Assembly (NCBI GenBank): GCA_965228045.1
Contig: OZ245789.1
Coordinates: 2,728,001 to 2,792,000 of the forward strand
DNA length: 64,000 nt
Origin: JANQEU01 sp965228045
GTDB lineage: Bacteria; Bacteroidota; Bacteroidia; Cytophagales; Cyclobacteriaceae
Direction of reading: 5' to 3'
Part shown: positions 16,590 through 25,716 of the stretch, one piece after another
Numbering within the stretch: position 1 is the stretch's first letter
Layout of the letters: each line of letters starts with the position of its first letter
Program-made: the position numbers and the translations under genes
The notes under the pieces: generated by a model
The model's database searches: none
What the model was told of the DNA's origin: nothing
Seen by the model: only the letters and a program-made list of their open reading frames with translations

Positions 16590-19500
16590 TCATTCACTTT
16601 TGATGATCTTTTCGATTAATGTATCACCTGCAATGTCTACATGAACAAAATACAAACCTTTTGCCAGGGTCGAAATTGAGATTTCTGTGCTCTGTGCAGT
16701 GACTTTCTGCTGCAAATGCACCTGACCCGATATGTCTACGACCATTAATCTGGCTCCCGATGGACCGATTTCTGAAACATATAGGTTAATTATACCTGAT
16801 GCCGGATTGGGGTATATCGACAGAATACTTTCGCTGAGACCGAGTGCCGCATCCTGAATAGTCAATACTCCACTACCTAAAATAAGGTCATAATTACCGT
16901 CCGTCCCTCCAGTTAGCACGATCTCATGTTCTCCTTGAGTGAGTTCACTCATCTTCAAGTCCACTATGTAAGGTAATTCATCAATAACTGTCCAATCTTC
17001 GCCATTCTGAAAACCATCATAATTGAATGTAAAGTTGTCAATTGATTCACCTGCCTTCATGACAGTGTCCCTAACAGATATGAACAAAGGATGTTTATCA
17101 ATCTTTAACTGTCCGGATTCCGGAATTATAGTGTAGTTATTGTCCGAGCCTCCTAATACATTTATCTCATAGTTTCCAACGCCACTTGCATTTGTTGCAG
17201 ATGTAGAGACCTCAGGCAATACATCCAGATTGTCCTCAGAATCTCCATGGACGAATCCCTGAAAGATCATTTTGAATTTAGCTGGGACGTTTCCGTAAGT
17301 GACCGAGGTATCATTTACCGTCGCAATCAGTGACTTCTTTCCGATTTTCAGCTGTTTTACAACTGGGTCTGCCGGAAGGTACTTATCATTTCCCGGCTGT
17401 GAGGCAGTAATTGATACCGTTCCGGCACTGAGAGCGGTGATCGTACTTCCGTTTACAGATGCGACTTCCGCATTGTTAGAAGAAAAAGAAACTACAAGGC
17501 CACTAGATGTATTTGCGGATAAAACAAATGGGGCATCTCCATAGGTCGCCTTCGGTATTTCATGGAAGGTGATGGATTGCTCCTCCTTTTCCGTTGTTTC
17601 CAAATTGTTGACCACAGTTATCTGTCTGGAAATACTTGCAGGGTAATAGTCCGAGTTTCCATTTTGACTGGCTGTAATTTGTGCGGTCCCTGAACTTACC
17701 AGAGTTGCAACATTGCCAGAAATGCTTATAACGTTTTCATTTGAAGAATGGAATACAATTCCATTTCCGGATGTTACATTGGCCACAAGTTGGATGTTAC
17801 CGGCGGAAAGGTCCACCTGTTCATCCAATTCAAATGTGATTTCTTGTTCTGATTTTATGGGTGCGGACCACAGAACTGCATTTCGCACCATTTGACTATA
17901 TGCCGCATCAGGTTCATAATTCTCCCGCCGCTCACCTATTTGCAGATAGACAAGTTTTCCAATAGTCTCACCTCCATCTATGTCAATAAGCCTGGTAAAT
18001 CCGGAAACATGAGATTCTTCGGCATCAGCAAGGTCATTGGAAAACAAGGGATTTATCTCATTTACTCCATTTCCAAAATTACTATTGAGAAATACCATGT
18101 TGTCATAGATTTCATCATAAACTTCTATTGTAGGCAGAAATGAGTAATTGAAATTTGAAGATGGCACAGGAAGATTGTCAACCCAAAATTCAGGATATTC
18201 TGAGGCAGTTGGATAATCAATAAGATAGCTTGATATGAAATGTCCATGATTCATGGAAAACAGGTTGTAGCTACCCAAAGTACCTGACCATTCATTTAAA
18301 GCACTTTCCGCTCCAAACAAGTTGGTGAGAATATTTTTTGTTTGATCACCATCCACGTCATTAAACAATCCGTGATGAAGTGCGATCAATCCGCCTCCAT
18401 TATCCGCAAAATCAACCAGAGCCTGTAATATTTGATCTGTCAGGCCTGTGGACCAGTGCTTGTAAAATATGATCACATCGAAGTCCTGAAAATAGGAGTC
18501 TATTTCAGATTTGATTGAAGATGAAAAGGGCAAAGACGCCTGAGTTATATCCAGTTCACTGTTTTCGAATATGAAATGATCTTCTCCTTCCGCGTTCAAA
18601 TCCAGTACATTCATCAAGTGGGTGTAATCTGCGGGTAAGTCATTTTCTTCTTCTCCATAATTACAGGGTACATCATTGCTCTTATTTGTGTTTTCACAGT
18701 TTTCTTCATCCAATGCTCCCCCGTGCAAAACAAGGGTTTTCACAACATTCACCTGCCTCGTTTCATCAGGATAGGTCTCCAGAATATTGATAAAGGTTTT
18801 TGCAGCATGTGCTACTGTTTGCGGGTACCAATCTCTGGTTGTTAGGATTAAACCCTTCCCTCTTTCATCTCCAAATAATCCCCCGTAAGGATCTGAGATG
18901 GTGACTCTATCGTTTATTTTATAAGTTATGTCCAGTTCCTCGAGATACTCCGGGGTCTCGTTATCAGGAAATCCTGTGGCTTCCTGACCTTTTAAAATAC
19001 TAAAGCCAATCTCCTCAATTCCTTCACCAAAAGTTCCAGGGACTCTCCAATAGGCAGGAAGGCTCGAACCATGACATTGGGCCATTACCGGTTTATTCTG
19101 ACTTAAAGCCAAAATGGCCAAATCATTTAGCTTTTCAGAAGCCTGTTCCATTTCCTGCGCCGATATTTCCCTGTCTCCTTCTCCCTGGGATTCATACTCG
19201 CCATCCACACGATAGTCAAGTGCCCCAAACCCACCTACTACAACTAGTCCTGCATAGTTTTCCATGTCAATGACATCGATAATAGAGCCATTTACTGTGG
19301 CTGAAGCGGGAATCTCATTAAGAGCTGCAGACCATTCCTGACCAAATACGTCATCATACTGGTTTAGGAATTGATTATAATCACCTCCGTAGTAATCATT
19401 AGCCGCAGCCGCCAGGTCCGCATAATCCATATAGATAGCAAAATCCTGATCATTTGCACTTCGGACATCGACTATGTATCCGGATTGCTCTAAAGCGCTT

Positions 19501-19649
19501 CTCATTACGATGTACTCCGAGTAATATGTTTCCTCATGGGGTACAAACATCAAAACTGTTTGCGCGGAAAGTGAATTATGGAAAATTAGAAATAGTACTA
19601 ACAGGCATGGTACGCCCCACCGCTCAGTGAAACTGGATTTTCTATACAT
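16590..19649 (-). CDS. Multidomain T9SS-secreted protein: DJ-1-like + ThuA + Ig-like repeats
   Basis: 1019 aa. A Sec signal covers residues 1-29. Residues ~32-300 resemble a DJ-1/PfpI Class I amidotransferase domain with a candidate nucleophile Cys192 in KPVMAQCHG. Residues ~303-597 form a ThuA domain (VVKTLVLHGG, GGGLIALHHGLF, GKLVYLQIG). Two Big_2-like repeats follow at ~602-685 and ~690-770, then two MBG-like repeats at ~772-855 and ~856-935. A T9SS type A sorting domain starting at SIYPNPASG fills ~943-1019. It should be exported and attached to the cell surface or released. Two amidotransferase-fold domains in tandem on an extracellular protein is unusual; substrate unknown. Confidence 0.85.
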   Translation of the reverse strand: MYRKSSFTERWGVPCLLVLFLIFHNSLSAQTVLMFVPHEETYYSEYIVMRSALEQSGYIVDVRSANDQDFAIYMDYADLAAAANDYYGGDYNQFLNQYDDVFGQEWSAALNEIPASATVNGSIIDVIDMENYAGLVVVGGFGALDYRVDGEYESQGEGDREISAQEMEQASEKLNDLAILALSQNKPVMAQCHGSSLPAYWRVPGTFGEGIEEIGFSILKGQEATGFPDNETPEYLEELDITYKINDRVTISDPYGGLFGDERGKGLILTTRDWYPQTVAHAAKTFINILETYPDETRQVNVVKTLVLHGGALDEENCENTNKSNDVPCNYGEEENDLPADYTHLMNVLDLNAEGEDHFIFENSELDITQASLPFSSSIKSEIDSYFQDFDVIIFYKHWSTGLTDQILQALVDFADNGGGLIALHHGLFNDVDGDQTKNILTNLFGAESALNEWSGTLGSYNLFSMNHGHFISSYLIDYPTASEYPEFWVDNLPVPSSNFNYSFLPTIEVYDEIYDNMVFLNSNFGNGVNEINPLFSNDLADAEESHVSGFTRLIDIDGGETIGKLVYLQIGERRENYEPDAAYSQMVRNAVLWSAPIKSEQEITFELDEQVDLSAGNIQLVANVTSGNGIVFHSSNENVISISGNVATLVSSGTAQITASQNGNSDYYPASISRQITVVNNLETTEKEEQSITFHEIPKATYGDAPFVLSANTSSGLVVSFSSNNAEVASVNGSTITALSAGTVSITASQPGNDKYLPADPVVKQLKIGKKSLIATVNDTSVTYGNVPAKFKMIFQGFVHGDSEDNLDVLPEVSTSATNASGVGNYEINVLGGSDNNYTIIPESGQLKIDKHPLFISVRDTVMKAGESIDNFTFNYDGFQNGEDWTVIDELPYIVDLKMSELTQGEHEIVLTGGTDGNYDLILGSGVLTIQDAALGLSESILSIYPNPASGIINLYVSEIGPSGARLMVVDISGQVHLQQKVTAQSTEISISTLAKGLYFVHVDIAGDTLIEKIIKSE

Positions 19650-19724
19650 TGATTCTTAATGTTTACGATAGAAGTGAGCGGTCTTCGTAAATTGCAATCC
19701 CTAATATATACGAATAAAAGTAAA

Positions 19725-20084
19725 TTGGTAAACTTCAAAAGTCTCAAAATTCAATTACAAATATTATTACTGATTATTCTCTTTAGTTGTTACCCTAAGG
19801 TTAGATTAGATGGGTTTGACAAGGAGGCCTGGGCGGTTTCCTTGACGGAATGTACCGGATATAGAGAAGAACACCTTAATATTCTGTTGCAGCAAAAAGA
19901 GATCCTTCTTGAAAAAAACCAGAATCAGATCCAGGAGTTACTCGGCACACCTACTCGACATGAACTCTTTAGTCGCAATCAAAAATTCTTCTTCTATCAA
20001 CTGGAATGTGATTCGAAAGCGGAACTGCGATTGCGTTTTGATGCTCTGGGCAGACTAAAAGAGCTAAGAAAAATAGGGAATTAG
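19725..20084 (+). CDS. Small lipoprotein, BamE/SmpA-like
   Basis: The segment NQNQIQELLGTPTRHELFSRNQ followed by FFFYQLECD and LRLRFDALGRLKEL resembles the BamE/OmlA/SmpA fold (helix, LLGxP turn, strands). The lipobox is LIILFSC. The TTG at 19725 places the lipobox Cys at residue 22 and leaves 75 bp to the divergent gene. An ATG at 19659 in the same frame gives 141 aa but an unusually long N-region and only 9 bp of intergenic space, so I prefer the TTG. The last 4 bp overlap the convergent apt gene. A role in barrel assembly is only a fold-based guess. Confidence 0.6.
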   Translation: MVNFKSLKIQLQILLLIILFSCYPKVRLDGFDKEAWAVSLTECTGYREEHLNILLQQKEILLEKNQNQIQELLGTPTRHELFSRNQKFFFYQLECDSKAELRLRFDALGRLKELRKIGN

Positions 20085-20611
20085 TAGGAAACCAGGCAAT
20101 GAATTTCACTGGCAAAATTTTTCAGCTTTCCAACTCCATTCAAAAAAGAAAGCTCCACTAAAAAAGAAAATCCGGCAATACTCCCACCGCTTTTTTTTAT
20201 CAAAACGGCAGCGGCCTCCGCTGTCCCTCCGGTAGCAAGAAGGTCGTCATGAATTAAAATATTATCTCCTTCGGAGATCGCATCTTCATGTATTTCTATT
20301 CTGGCAGAACCGTACTCAAGATCATAGGCGTGACCAATGGTTTTGTGTGGAAGCTTACCTGCTTTTCTGACCGGATAAAAAGGTACTTTCAAGGCATGAG
20401 CCATTTGCATACCGTAGATAAATCCTCTGGACTCAATTCCTACGATCCCATCTATCTTTACTTTGGACCAATAAGCCGTCAATTCCTTGGCTACATCCGC
20501 AGAAAGTTCAATGTCAGCGAGAACGGGAGTAATGTCCTTAAAAACAATTCCTTTTTTGGGGAAATCAGGTACATCCCTGATGGCATTCTTTACTCGATCA
20601 ACTATTGACAT
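20081..20611 (-). CDS. apt: Adenine phosphoribosyltransferase
   Basis: Salvages adenine with PRPP to AMP in the cytoplasm. The 176-aa protein shows the family start VKNAIRDVPDFPKKGIVFKDITP, the IESRGFIYG segment, and the PRPP-binding loop ILIHDDLLATGGTAEAA (about residues 118-135). Its ATG overlaps the stop of the upstream permease by one base (TAATG), so it is probably translated from the same mRNA. Confidence 0.96.
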   Translation of the reverse strand: MSIVDRVKNAIRDVPDFPKKGIVFKDITPVLADIELSADVAKELTAYWSKVKIDGIVGIESRGFIYGMQMAHALKVPFYPVRKAGKLPHKTIGHAYDLEYGSARIEIHEDAISEGDNILIHDDLLATGGTAEAAAVLIKKSGGSIAGFSFLVELSFLNGVGKLKNFASEIHCLVSY

Positions 20612-21849
20612 TATTCGAATCTTAGGGCATCAATAGGATCTAACTGTGATGCTTTGAAGGCTGGAAGGTAACCTGATATCAAACCAACTGCCATACCGAT
20701 CAGTACACCAACAACGATCCACATCCATGGGATAATAAAAACCGAAATACCCATAACATTGGAGATCAGGTTCCCGATCAATATTCCTAAAACGATTCCA
20801 CCCAAACCACCCAGCTGGCATATGACCAATGCTTCTATCAGGAATTGCTGTCTTATTTTTAATGGCGTGGCGCCCAGCGCTTTACGCACTCCTATTTCGC
20901 GAGTTCGTTCCGTAACACTAACCAGCATAATATTCATTAAACCAATTGAGGCACCCAATAAAGTAATGAATCCTATGCTGAATCCTCCTATTCTGAGATA
21001 TCCGGTAATCTCTCCCAGACTCTCTGCCAGGGATCTGCTTACTCTGACCTCAAATGAGTCTTCTTCTTTTGGCCTGTCCCCTCTAATGGCTCGCATTAGT
21101 CCTGTCGCAACTCCTGTGGCATATTCCATTTGATTAGATTCGGGAATGGCTACTGTCGCTTCCCATCCGAAATTTCTGTCGGCACCTACTATCCTGGCGG
21201 TTTGCATGGGAAGAACGATGGTCCGGTCAACATTTGAATTGCCACTCACACCTCCTTGTTCTGCCAATGTTCCTATGATTCTAAACTTGGCACCCATGAA
21301 AGTCACTTTCTTTCCAAGCGGACTTTCTTCGTCTTCAAATAGAGCGTCCACCACCTGGTCTCCTACCACAATTACGTAAGACCCATTTTCGATTTCCGTG
21401 GGAGAAAAACTTCTACCCTCTTCAATATCATACCCGTCCGCTATAAGGTAATTTTCATCTCCACCCCGAACAAGCATGTTGGGGTTGGTTACCTTCGATC
21501 TATATTTCACTTCAGCTGTTCCGGTAAGCACAACATTTATGCTGACGTCACCAGGACCATCGTATTCATTTTTAAACTGCACCAGTTCGCTGTACTTCAG
21601 TGGTGGATGGACTTTGGCTTTCTTACCATCCGTTGAACCTCTATCTACCCGTTTTCTTTCAATGTCAAAGGTGTTTGCCCCCAGATTGGAAAAACTGTCA
21701 TTAATTGAGGCCTGAATACCATCGATGGCAGTAAGAATTCCCACCAGGGAGGTTATTCCGATAGCAATGATCAGAGCCGTAAGTATAGTCCGGAGCTTGT
21801 TGGCGTTGATTGACTTCAACCCCTCACGGACATTTTCCATGATATCCAT
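20611..21849 (-). CDS. MacB/FtsX-type ABC transporter permease
   Basis: A 412-aa type VII ABC permease. The N-terminal segment ENVREGLKSINANKLRTILT precedes TM1 (about 22-45), then a MacB periplasmic core domain (~50-275), and three C-terminal TMs starting near 285 with TERTREIGVRKALGATP between them. The signature ALGATPLKIRQQFLIEALV is clear. No partner ATPase or membrane-fusion protein lies in the window, so the substrate is unknown. A TACCTTTG promoter element sits 5 bp before the ATG. Confidence 0.9.
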   Translation of the reverse strand: MDIMENVREGLKSINANKLRTILTALIIAIGITSLVGILTAIDGIQASINDSFSNLGANTFDIERKRVDRGSTDGKKAKVHPPLKYSELVQFKNEYDGPGDVSINVVLTGTAEVKYRSKVTNPNMLVRGGDENYLIADGYDIEEGRSFSPTEIENGSYVIVVGDQVVDALFEDEESPLGKKVTFMGAKFRIIGTLAEQGGVSGNSNVDRTIVLPMQTARIVGADRNFGWEATVAIPESNQMEYATGVATGLMRAIRGDRPKEEDSFEVRVSRSLAESLGEITGYLRIGGFSIGFITLLGASIGLMNIMLVSVTERTREIGVRKALGATPLKIRQQFLIEALVICQLGGLGGIVLGILIGNLISNVMGISVFIIPWMWIVVGVLIGMAVGLISGYLPAFKASQLDPIDALRFE

Positions 21850-21854
21850 ATAAT

Positions 21855-21862
21855 CAAAGGTA
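21855..21862 (-). promoter_or_regulatory. TACCTTTG -7 element 5 bp before the permease start
   Basis: Exact TAnnTTTG on the minus strand, 5 bp upstream of the ATG at 21849, predicting a leaderless transcript. No TTG is seen at the normal -33 distance. Confidence 0.4.
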
Positions 21863-21954
21863 ATTTAGAATTAGAGAACTATTTTTCCGATGACATCATT
21901 TTAAAAAATGATTATCTAAATTGTACGTTAGACTAGGTTAAACGGATACGGAAG

Positions 21955-23214
21955 ATGCGAAGGATTATAGCAATTACAGTTTTATTATTTTCAATAGGAA
22001 AAGCCTCTGCTGCTTTTCTGCTCATCCCCATGGATGAAACCCAGACCAACCATCTGAAAGCTTACGGTATTTCCTATTGGGTATTGGCCGAGGAGGTTAA
22101 AATTGACTGGTTGCTCAACTATCGGGGTGGCAGTTTCATGATCCCCTACACTCAGACGATTGAAAATGAGTGCATCATTCGGAATGTGAGTTACGAGGTC
22201 ATATCGGATGCTCAATCCGATCAGATATTGGCGGATATTGCAAGTCCTTCTTCTAACATGGATGCAATGAAACTGGAGAAGTATCCGAAAATTGCCGTGT
22301 ATTCACCTAAAAGCAAACAGCCCTGGGACGATGCGGTTACTCTTGTACTTACATATGCCGAGATCCCTTATGATGTGATTTTTGACGATGAGATCATGTA
22401 TGGTGAACTTGTCAAATACGATTGGCTTCACCTGCATCATGAGGATTTTACCGGACAATACGGCAAGTTTTATCGTACGTACAGACACTTACCCTGGTAT
22501 CAACAGCAACAACGGGAATATGAAGCCTCTGCTAGAAAACATGGATTTGGGAAAGTATCACACCTTAAACTAGCAATAGTAAAACGCATACAGGCTTATG
22601 TTGCCGGAGGCGGATTCCTATTTGCCATGTGCTCCGCTACGGATACCTATGATATTGCGTTGTCGGCGGAAGGTGTGGACATCTGTGATGTCATGTTTGA
22701 TGGAGATCCGGCGGATCCAAGAGCACAGCAGAAGCTTGATTTCACCAATACCTTTGCATTTGAGGACTTTGTGATCGAACGAAATCCAATGGAATACGAA
22801 TATTCCAACATTGATAATGAACCAAGATCACGGGGATTGCGCGAAGACAATGATTACTTTACGCTATTTCAGTTTTCTGCCAAATGGGACCCAATACCCA
22901 CGATGCTGACACAGAATCACACACAGATCATCAAAGGTTTTATGGGACAGACTACCGGGTTTAAAAAGGATCTGGTCAAGGCGGACGTACTTGTCATGGG
23001 TGAAACGCCTTCAATCGATGAGGCCAGGTACATTCATGGGGTAATTGAAAAGGGTTTTTTTACATTTTATAGTGGCCACGATCCTGAAGATTATCAGCAT
23101 ATTGTGGGTGAAGAACCTACCGACCTGAATCTGCATCCAAATTCACCGGGCTACCGACTTATATTGAATAACATCCTGTTCCCGGCTGCCAAAAAGAAGA
23201 AACAAAAAACATAG
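21955..23214 (+). CDS. Secreted amidotransferase-fold protein (family often labelled asparagine synthetase B)
   Basis: 419 aa with a Sec signal (RRIIAITVLLFSIGKASAA). The mature start LLIPMDETQTNHLKAYGISYWVL is a hallmark of a Bacteroidota family frequently named asparagine synthetase B. Nothing in it resembles AsnB: no N-terminal catalytic Cys and no PP-loop. Instead IAVYSPKSKQPWDDAV and a nucleophile-elbow-like GGGFLFAMCSATDT (Cys226) suggest a Class I glutamine-amidotransferase or DUF4159-like fold. The inherited name is probably wrong; function unknown. It is divergent from the permease and abuts miaE. Confidence 0.72.
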   Translation: MRRIIAITVLLFSIGKASAAFLLIPMDETQTNHLKAYGISYWVLAEEVKIDWLLNYRGGSFMIPYTQTIENECIIRNVSYEVISDAQSDQILADIASPSSNMDAMKLEKYPKIAVYSPKSKQPWDDAVTLVLTYAEIPYDVIFDDEIMYGELVKYDWLHLHHEDFTGQYGKFYRTYRHLPWYQQQQREYEASARKHGFGKVSHLKLAIVKRIQAYVAGGGFLFAMCSATDTYDIALSAEGVDICDVMFDGDPADPRAQQKLDFTNTFAFEDFVIERNPMEYEYSNIDNEPRSRGLREDNDYFTLFQFSAKWDPIPTMLTQNHTQIIKGFMGQTTGFKKDLVKADVLVMGETPSIDEARYIHGVIEKGFFTFYSGHDPEDYQHIVGEEPTDLNLHPNSPGYRLILNNILFPAAKKKKQKT

Positions 23215-23808
23215 TTAGTGCATTCGATCCGGTCGCAATTCCAAAGATTGTAGTATTTCGTCCTCAGCCTTCAGAAATTCCTTCCACCTACCCATTACAT
23301 AGTCTTCTGGCATGTACTTTTTAGCCAGGTCAAGGAAATTGTGATAATGCCCTGCTTCTGACACCATCAATTCGTAGTAAAAATCCGACAGTTCTTTATC
23401 CTTAATGTTTTTGTGGAGGACTTTGAACCTTTCACAGCTTCGGGCCTCAATCAGTGCATTCATCAAAAGTTTTTCGACCAGTTGCTGATCACGACTACCA
23501 CCTTTTTTGAGGATTTTGTTCAATCTGATCACATATTCATCCTTTCGCTGCGGCCCTAAAGCCATCTTCCTCATTCTAAGGTGCTCCAGCACCCTTTCAA
23601 AGTGCGACCACTCTTCCGCAACCACCGGTGATAACATCTGAACCAATTCGGACTTTTCGGGGTATTGTACGATCAGTGAAATGCAAGAACTGGCCGCTTT
23701 CTGTTCGCAATAAGCATGATCTACCAGAATGTCTTCAATTCTCTTTTCCGCAATATTTACCCATCGGGGATCAGTGGGAAGATTCAACCCAAGCACTGTT
23801 TTTTGCAT
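23215..23808 (-). CDS. miaE: tRNA-(ms2io6A)-hydroxylase MiaE
   Basis: A ferritin-like di-iron hydroxylase modifying the ms2i6A37 nucleoside of tRNA. The ATG at 23808 yields 197 aa starting QKTVLGLNLPTDPRWV, the family N-terminus; an upstream in-frame start inside the porin gene is unlikely. Metal ligands fit ILVDHAYCEQKAASS, VVAEEWSHFERVLEH, LIEARSCERFKVL and SEAGHYHNFLDLA. It begins 1 bp after the porin stop (same transcript likely) and meets the convergent gene with zero spacing. Confidence 0.9.
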   Translation of the reverse strand: MQKTVLGLNLPTDPRWVNIAEKRIEDILVDHAYCEQKAASSCISLIVQYPEKSELVQMLSPVVAEEWSHFERVLEHLRMRKMALGPQRKDEYVIRLNKILKKGGSRDQQLVEKLLMNALIEARSCERFKVLHKNIKDKELSDFYYELMVSEAGHYHNFLDLAKKYMPEDYVMGRWKEFLKAEDEILQSLELRPDRMH

Positions 23809-23809
23809 A

Positions 23810-25672
23810 TCAATCGAAAAATAACCAGCGAACGCCGAAATCAAAAACTCTCTCCTGACCGGGATACAATGGCGTGATAAAATAACCATCCTCTCCACCC
23901 ATGTTGGCGTGGACCACCTTGGCGAAAATCGAGAGCTTTTCTATCTGCATATTTAGAAAAAAGTCTGCTGTTACAAAAAGAGGTAATTCCTCTGTATTCT
24001 GAACGAAATACTGTTGAATAACAGGATTATAGTCATTGGCGAAAAAGCCTGACTTTGAATAAATATTAAAACCAATCTGTACCGGGACAGATTTATTGAA
24101 TATCCTACCCGTCCAATAATACTTGCCAGCGTAGAATAAATCAGGAATCCTGATAAATTCCGCAGAGCTCTCGTCCAACAATGTGTAATAAACTTCATTC
24201 TCAAAATGAAATCCGGATCCTTCTGTTTCACCAGTTTTTATAAAGTAGTTGAACCTGCCTCCAAATCGACTAAACAATGCCGTCTGACCTGCCAGGACCG
24301 GAGTACTGGCGGTATCGAAATAGACGTAATTGTCCATAGTCCTAAACTCCGCAAATGGAAAGAGATCGAAGTTGCCAGGACTAAGCTTCAATTCTCCCGA
24401 AATTGAATTGATAAATCCCCTGTCAAAACTATTGTTCCATTCATTATGATTATCAAAATAACCCTGGGTCAAATTACTCTGTCTGTATCGAACCGAATGG
24501 TAGCTGGCCCGAACAAATTTAGAGTCAAAAACACCTCTCAGCTTGAATTCTCCGGTTTGAGTCAACTCACCTTTTCCACTTACGTCAAAGACTTCTTTCA
24601 ATTTAAAACGGGTGAAGGCTCCAAGATAATTTTCAAGGGCATCATTCCGGTCACTTCCATATAAAAACCGATGTCTGATCCATCTGTTTTTATAGTATAT
24701 CCTGTAGTGAATTGCACCATCCCCTCCCTTTAAGCCAGCTTCATTCGTTATATCAGAAAATACAGATTGCTGGTACGTACTATCCGGATCAATCAGGAAT
24801 TGGTCATAAAAACCATAATAAGTTACATCTGTGCCATCTGCAAAATCCTGGTAAGTGTATGTTTGACGGTTTGCATCCGATTGATGATACAATTGAAGAT
24901 TATTCAATACACCGAATTCATGGTATAAATGGTACCCTATGTTACCTTCAACCCCCCTTGCATCCTGTAATCTGATGTTATTGTCACGATATTGGAATTT
25001 TTCAGGTCTTGTGGCATCTTCAGAAACTAAAATTCCGCCCGTTTCATCGACTTTATGACTCATACCAAAGACATAGGCCAGGAGCTTATATGAGGACTCC
25101 GGATGACTCCAATACGTATACAGGTCTGCGCTTGTGTGGTCCACATTCCTGTCACCTTCGGTCTGATCGGCTCCGATCTGCTTATCCACGTTCATTTTGT
25201 GAATATTGATACCAAAATTCCAATTGGGTGTAATATTCTGTGAATAGCCATAATGAATCACCGCTCTCCCATGACCGCCTAGAACTACATTCAAATCCAT
25301 TAACGGAGACTTGGTATCATAATACTTGTGAGTGTCCGGGTTGATATAGTAGTAGCTATAACTGTTAAACCCCGAAGATCTGCCTATTGTGGCGGGCAGG
25401 TCATAAAACACCGGAAAGAGTGCAGTGCCCACATTGCCCAGGTCCTGGTACTTTCTGTTATTTTGATCCACATAAGTGAAATTCTCCAAATTATACAGTG
25501 ATGTATCCATTTCATTGAACTCATCATTATTGAGTTTCAGGTCATTCTCATATACGACCTTCACGGTACTGGGCCCATAAACCAATTCGGTGCTGTCATC
25601 CAAAATTTGGGATATTGCAGGGGCGATGACAATCCAAAAAAATGTAAGGAATAATGTTAACCTGAAAAGCAC
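23810..25672 (-). CDS. Putative porin (Porin_10-like outer-membrane beta-barrel)
   Basis: About 620 aa with a signal peptide (LFRLTLFLTFFWIVIAPAISQ) and a long beta-barrel rich in alternating Tyr/Phe strands, ending VFDFGVRWLFFD with a terminal aromatic. GSNRN-like loop motifs and strand spacing match the Bacteroidota putative-porin family. No ATG exists near the start. I chose GTG at 25672 because the upstream TTG at 25678 is itself part of a perfect -7 element (TAGTTTTG), so it would lie upstream of transcription initiation. It is transcribed ahead of miaE. Confidence 0.8.
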   Translation of the reverse strand: MLFRLTLFLTFFWIVIAPAISQILDDSTELVYGPSTVKVVYENDLKLNNDEFNEMDTSLYNLENFTYVDQNNRKYQDLGNVGTALFPVFYDLPATIGRSSGFNSYSYYYINPDTHKYYDTKSPLMDLNVVLGGHGRAVIHYGYSQNITPNWNFGINIHKMNVDKQIGADQTEGDRNVDHTSADLYTYWSHPESSYKLLAYVFGMSHKVDETGGILVSEDATRPEKFQYRDNNIRLQDARGVEGNIGYHLYHEFGVLNNLQLYHQSDANRQTYTYQDFADGTDVTYYGFYDQFLIDPDSTYQQSVFSDITNEAGLKGGDGAIHYRIYYKNRWIRHRFLYGSDRNDALENYLGAFTRFKLKEVFDVSGKGELTQTGEFKLRGVFDSKFVRASYHSVRYRQSNLTQGYFDNHNEWNNSFDRGFINSISGELKLSPGNFDLFPFAEFRTMDNYVYFDTASTPVLAGQTALFSRFGGRFNYFIKTGETEGSGFHFENEVYYTLLDESSAEFIRIPDLFYAGKYYWTGRIFNKSVPVQIGFNIYSKSGFFANDYNPVIQQYFVQNTEELPLFVTADFFLNMQIEKLSIFAKVVHANMGGEDGYFITPLYPGQERVFDFGVRWLFFD

Positions 25673-25675
25673 GCG

Positions 25676-25683
25676 CAAAACTA
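25676..25683 (-). promoter_or_regulatory. TAGTTTTG -7 element 3 bp before the porin start
   Basis: Exact TAnnTTTG on the minus strand, with G at 25676 and the GTG start at 25672-25670. It overlaps the alternative TTG start, which helps choose GTG. A leaderless mRNA is predicted. Confidence 0.4.
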
Positions 25684-25716
25684 ACGATCTAAAACGGAGG
25701 AAATAAGGCCGTATTG

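Noticed and set aside
20611..21849. Naming the permease macB
   Set aside because: True MacB carries an N-terminal ATPase domain; here only the permease half is present and no ATPase gene is adjacent.
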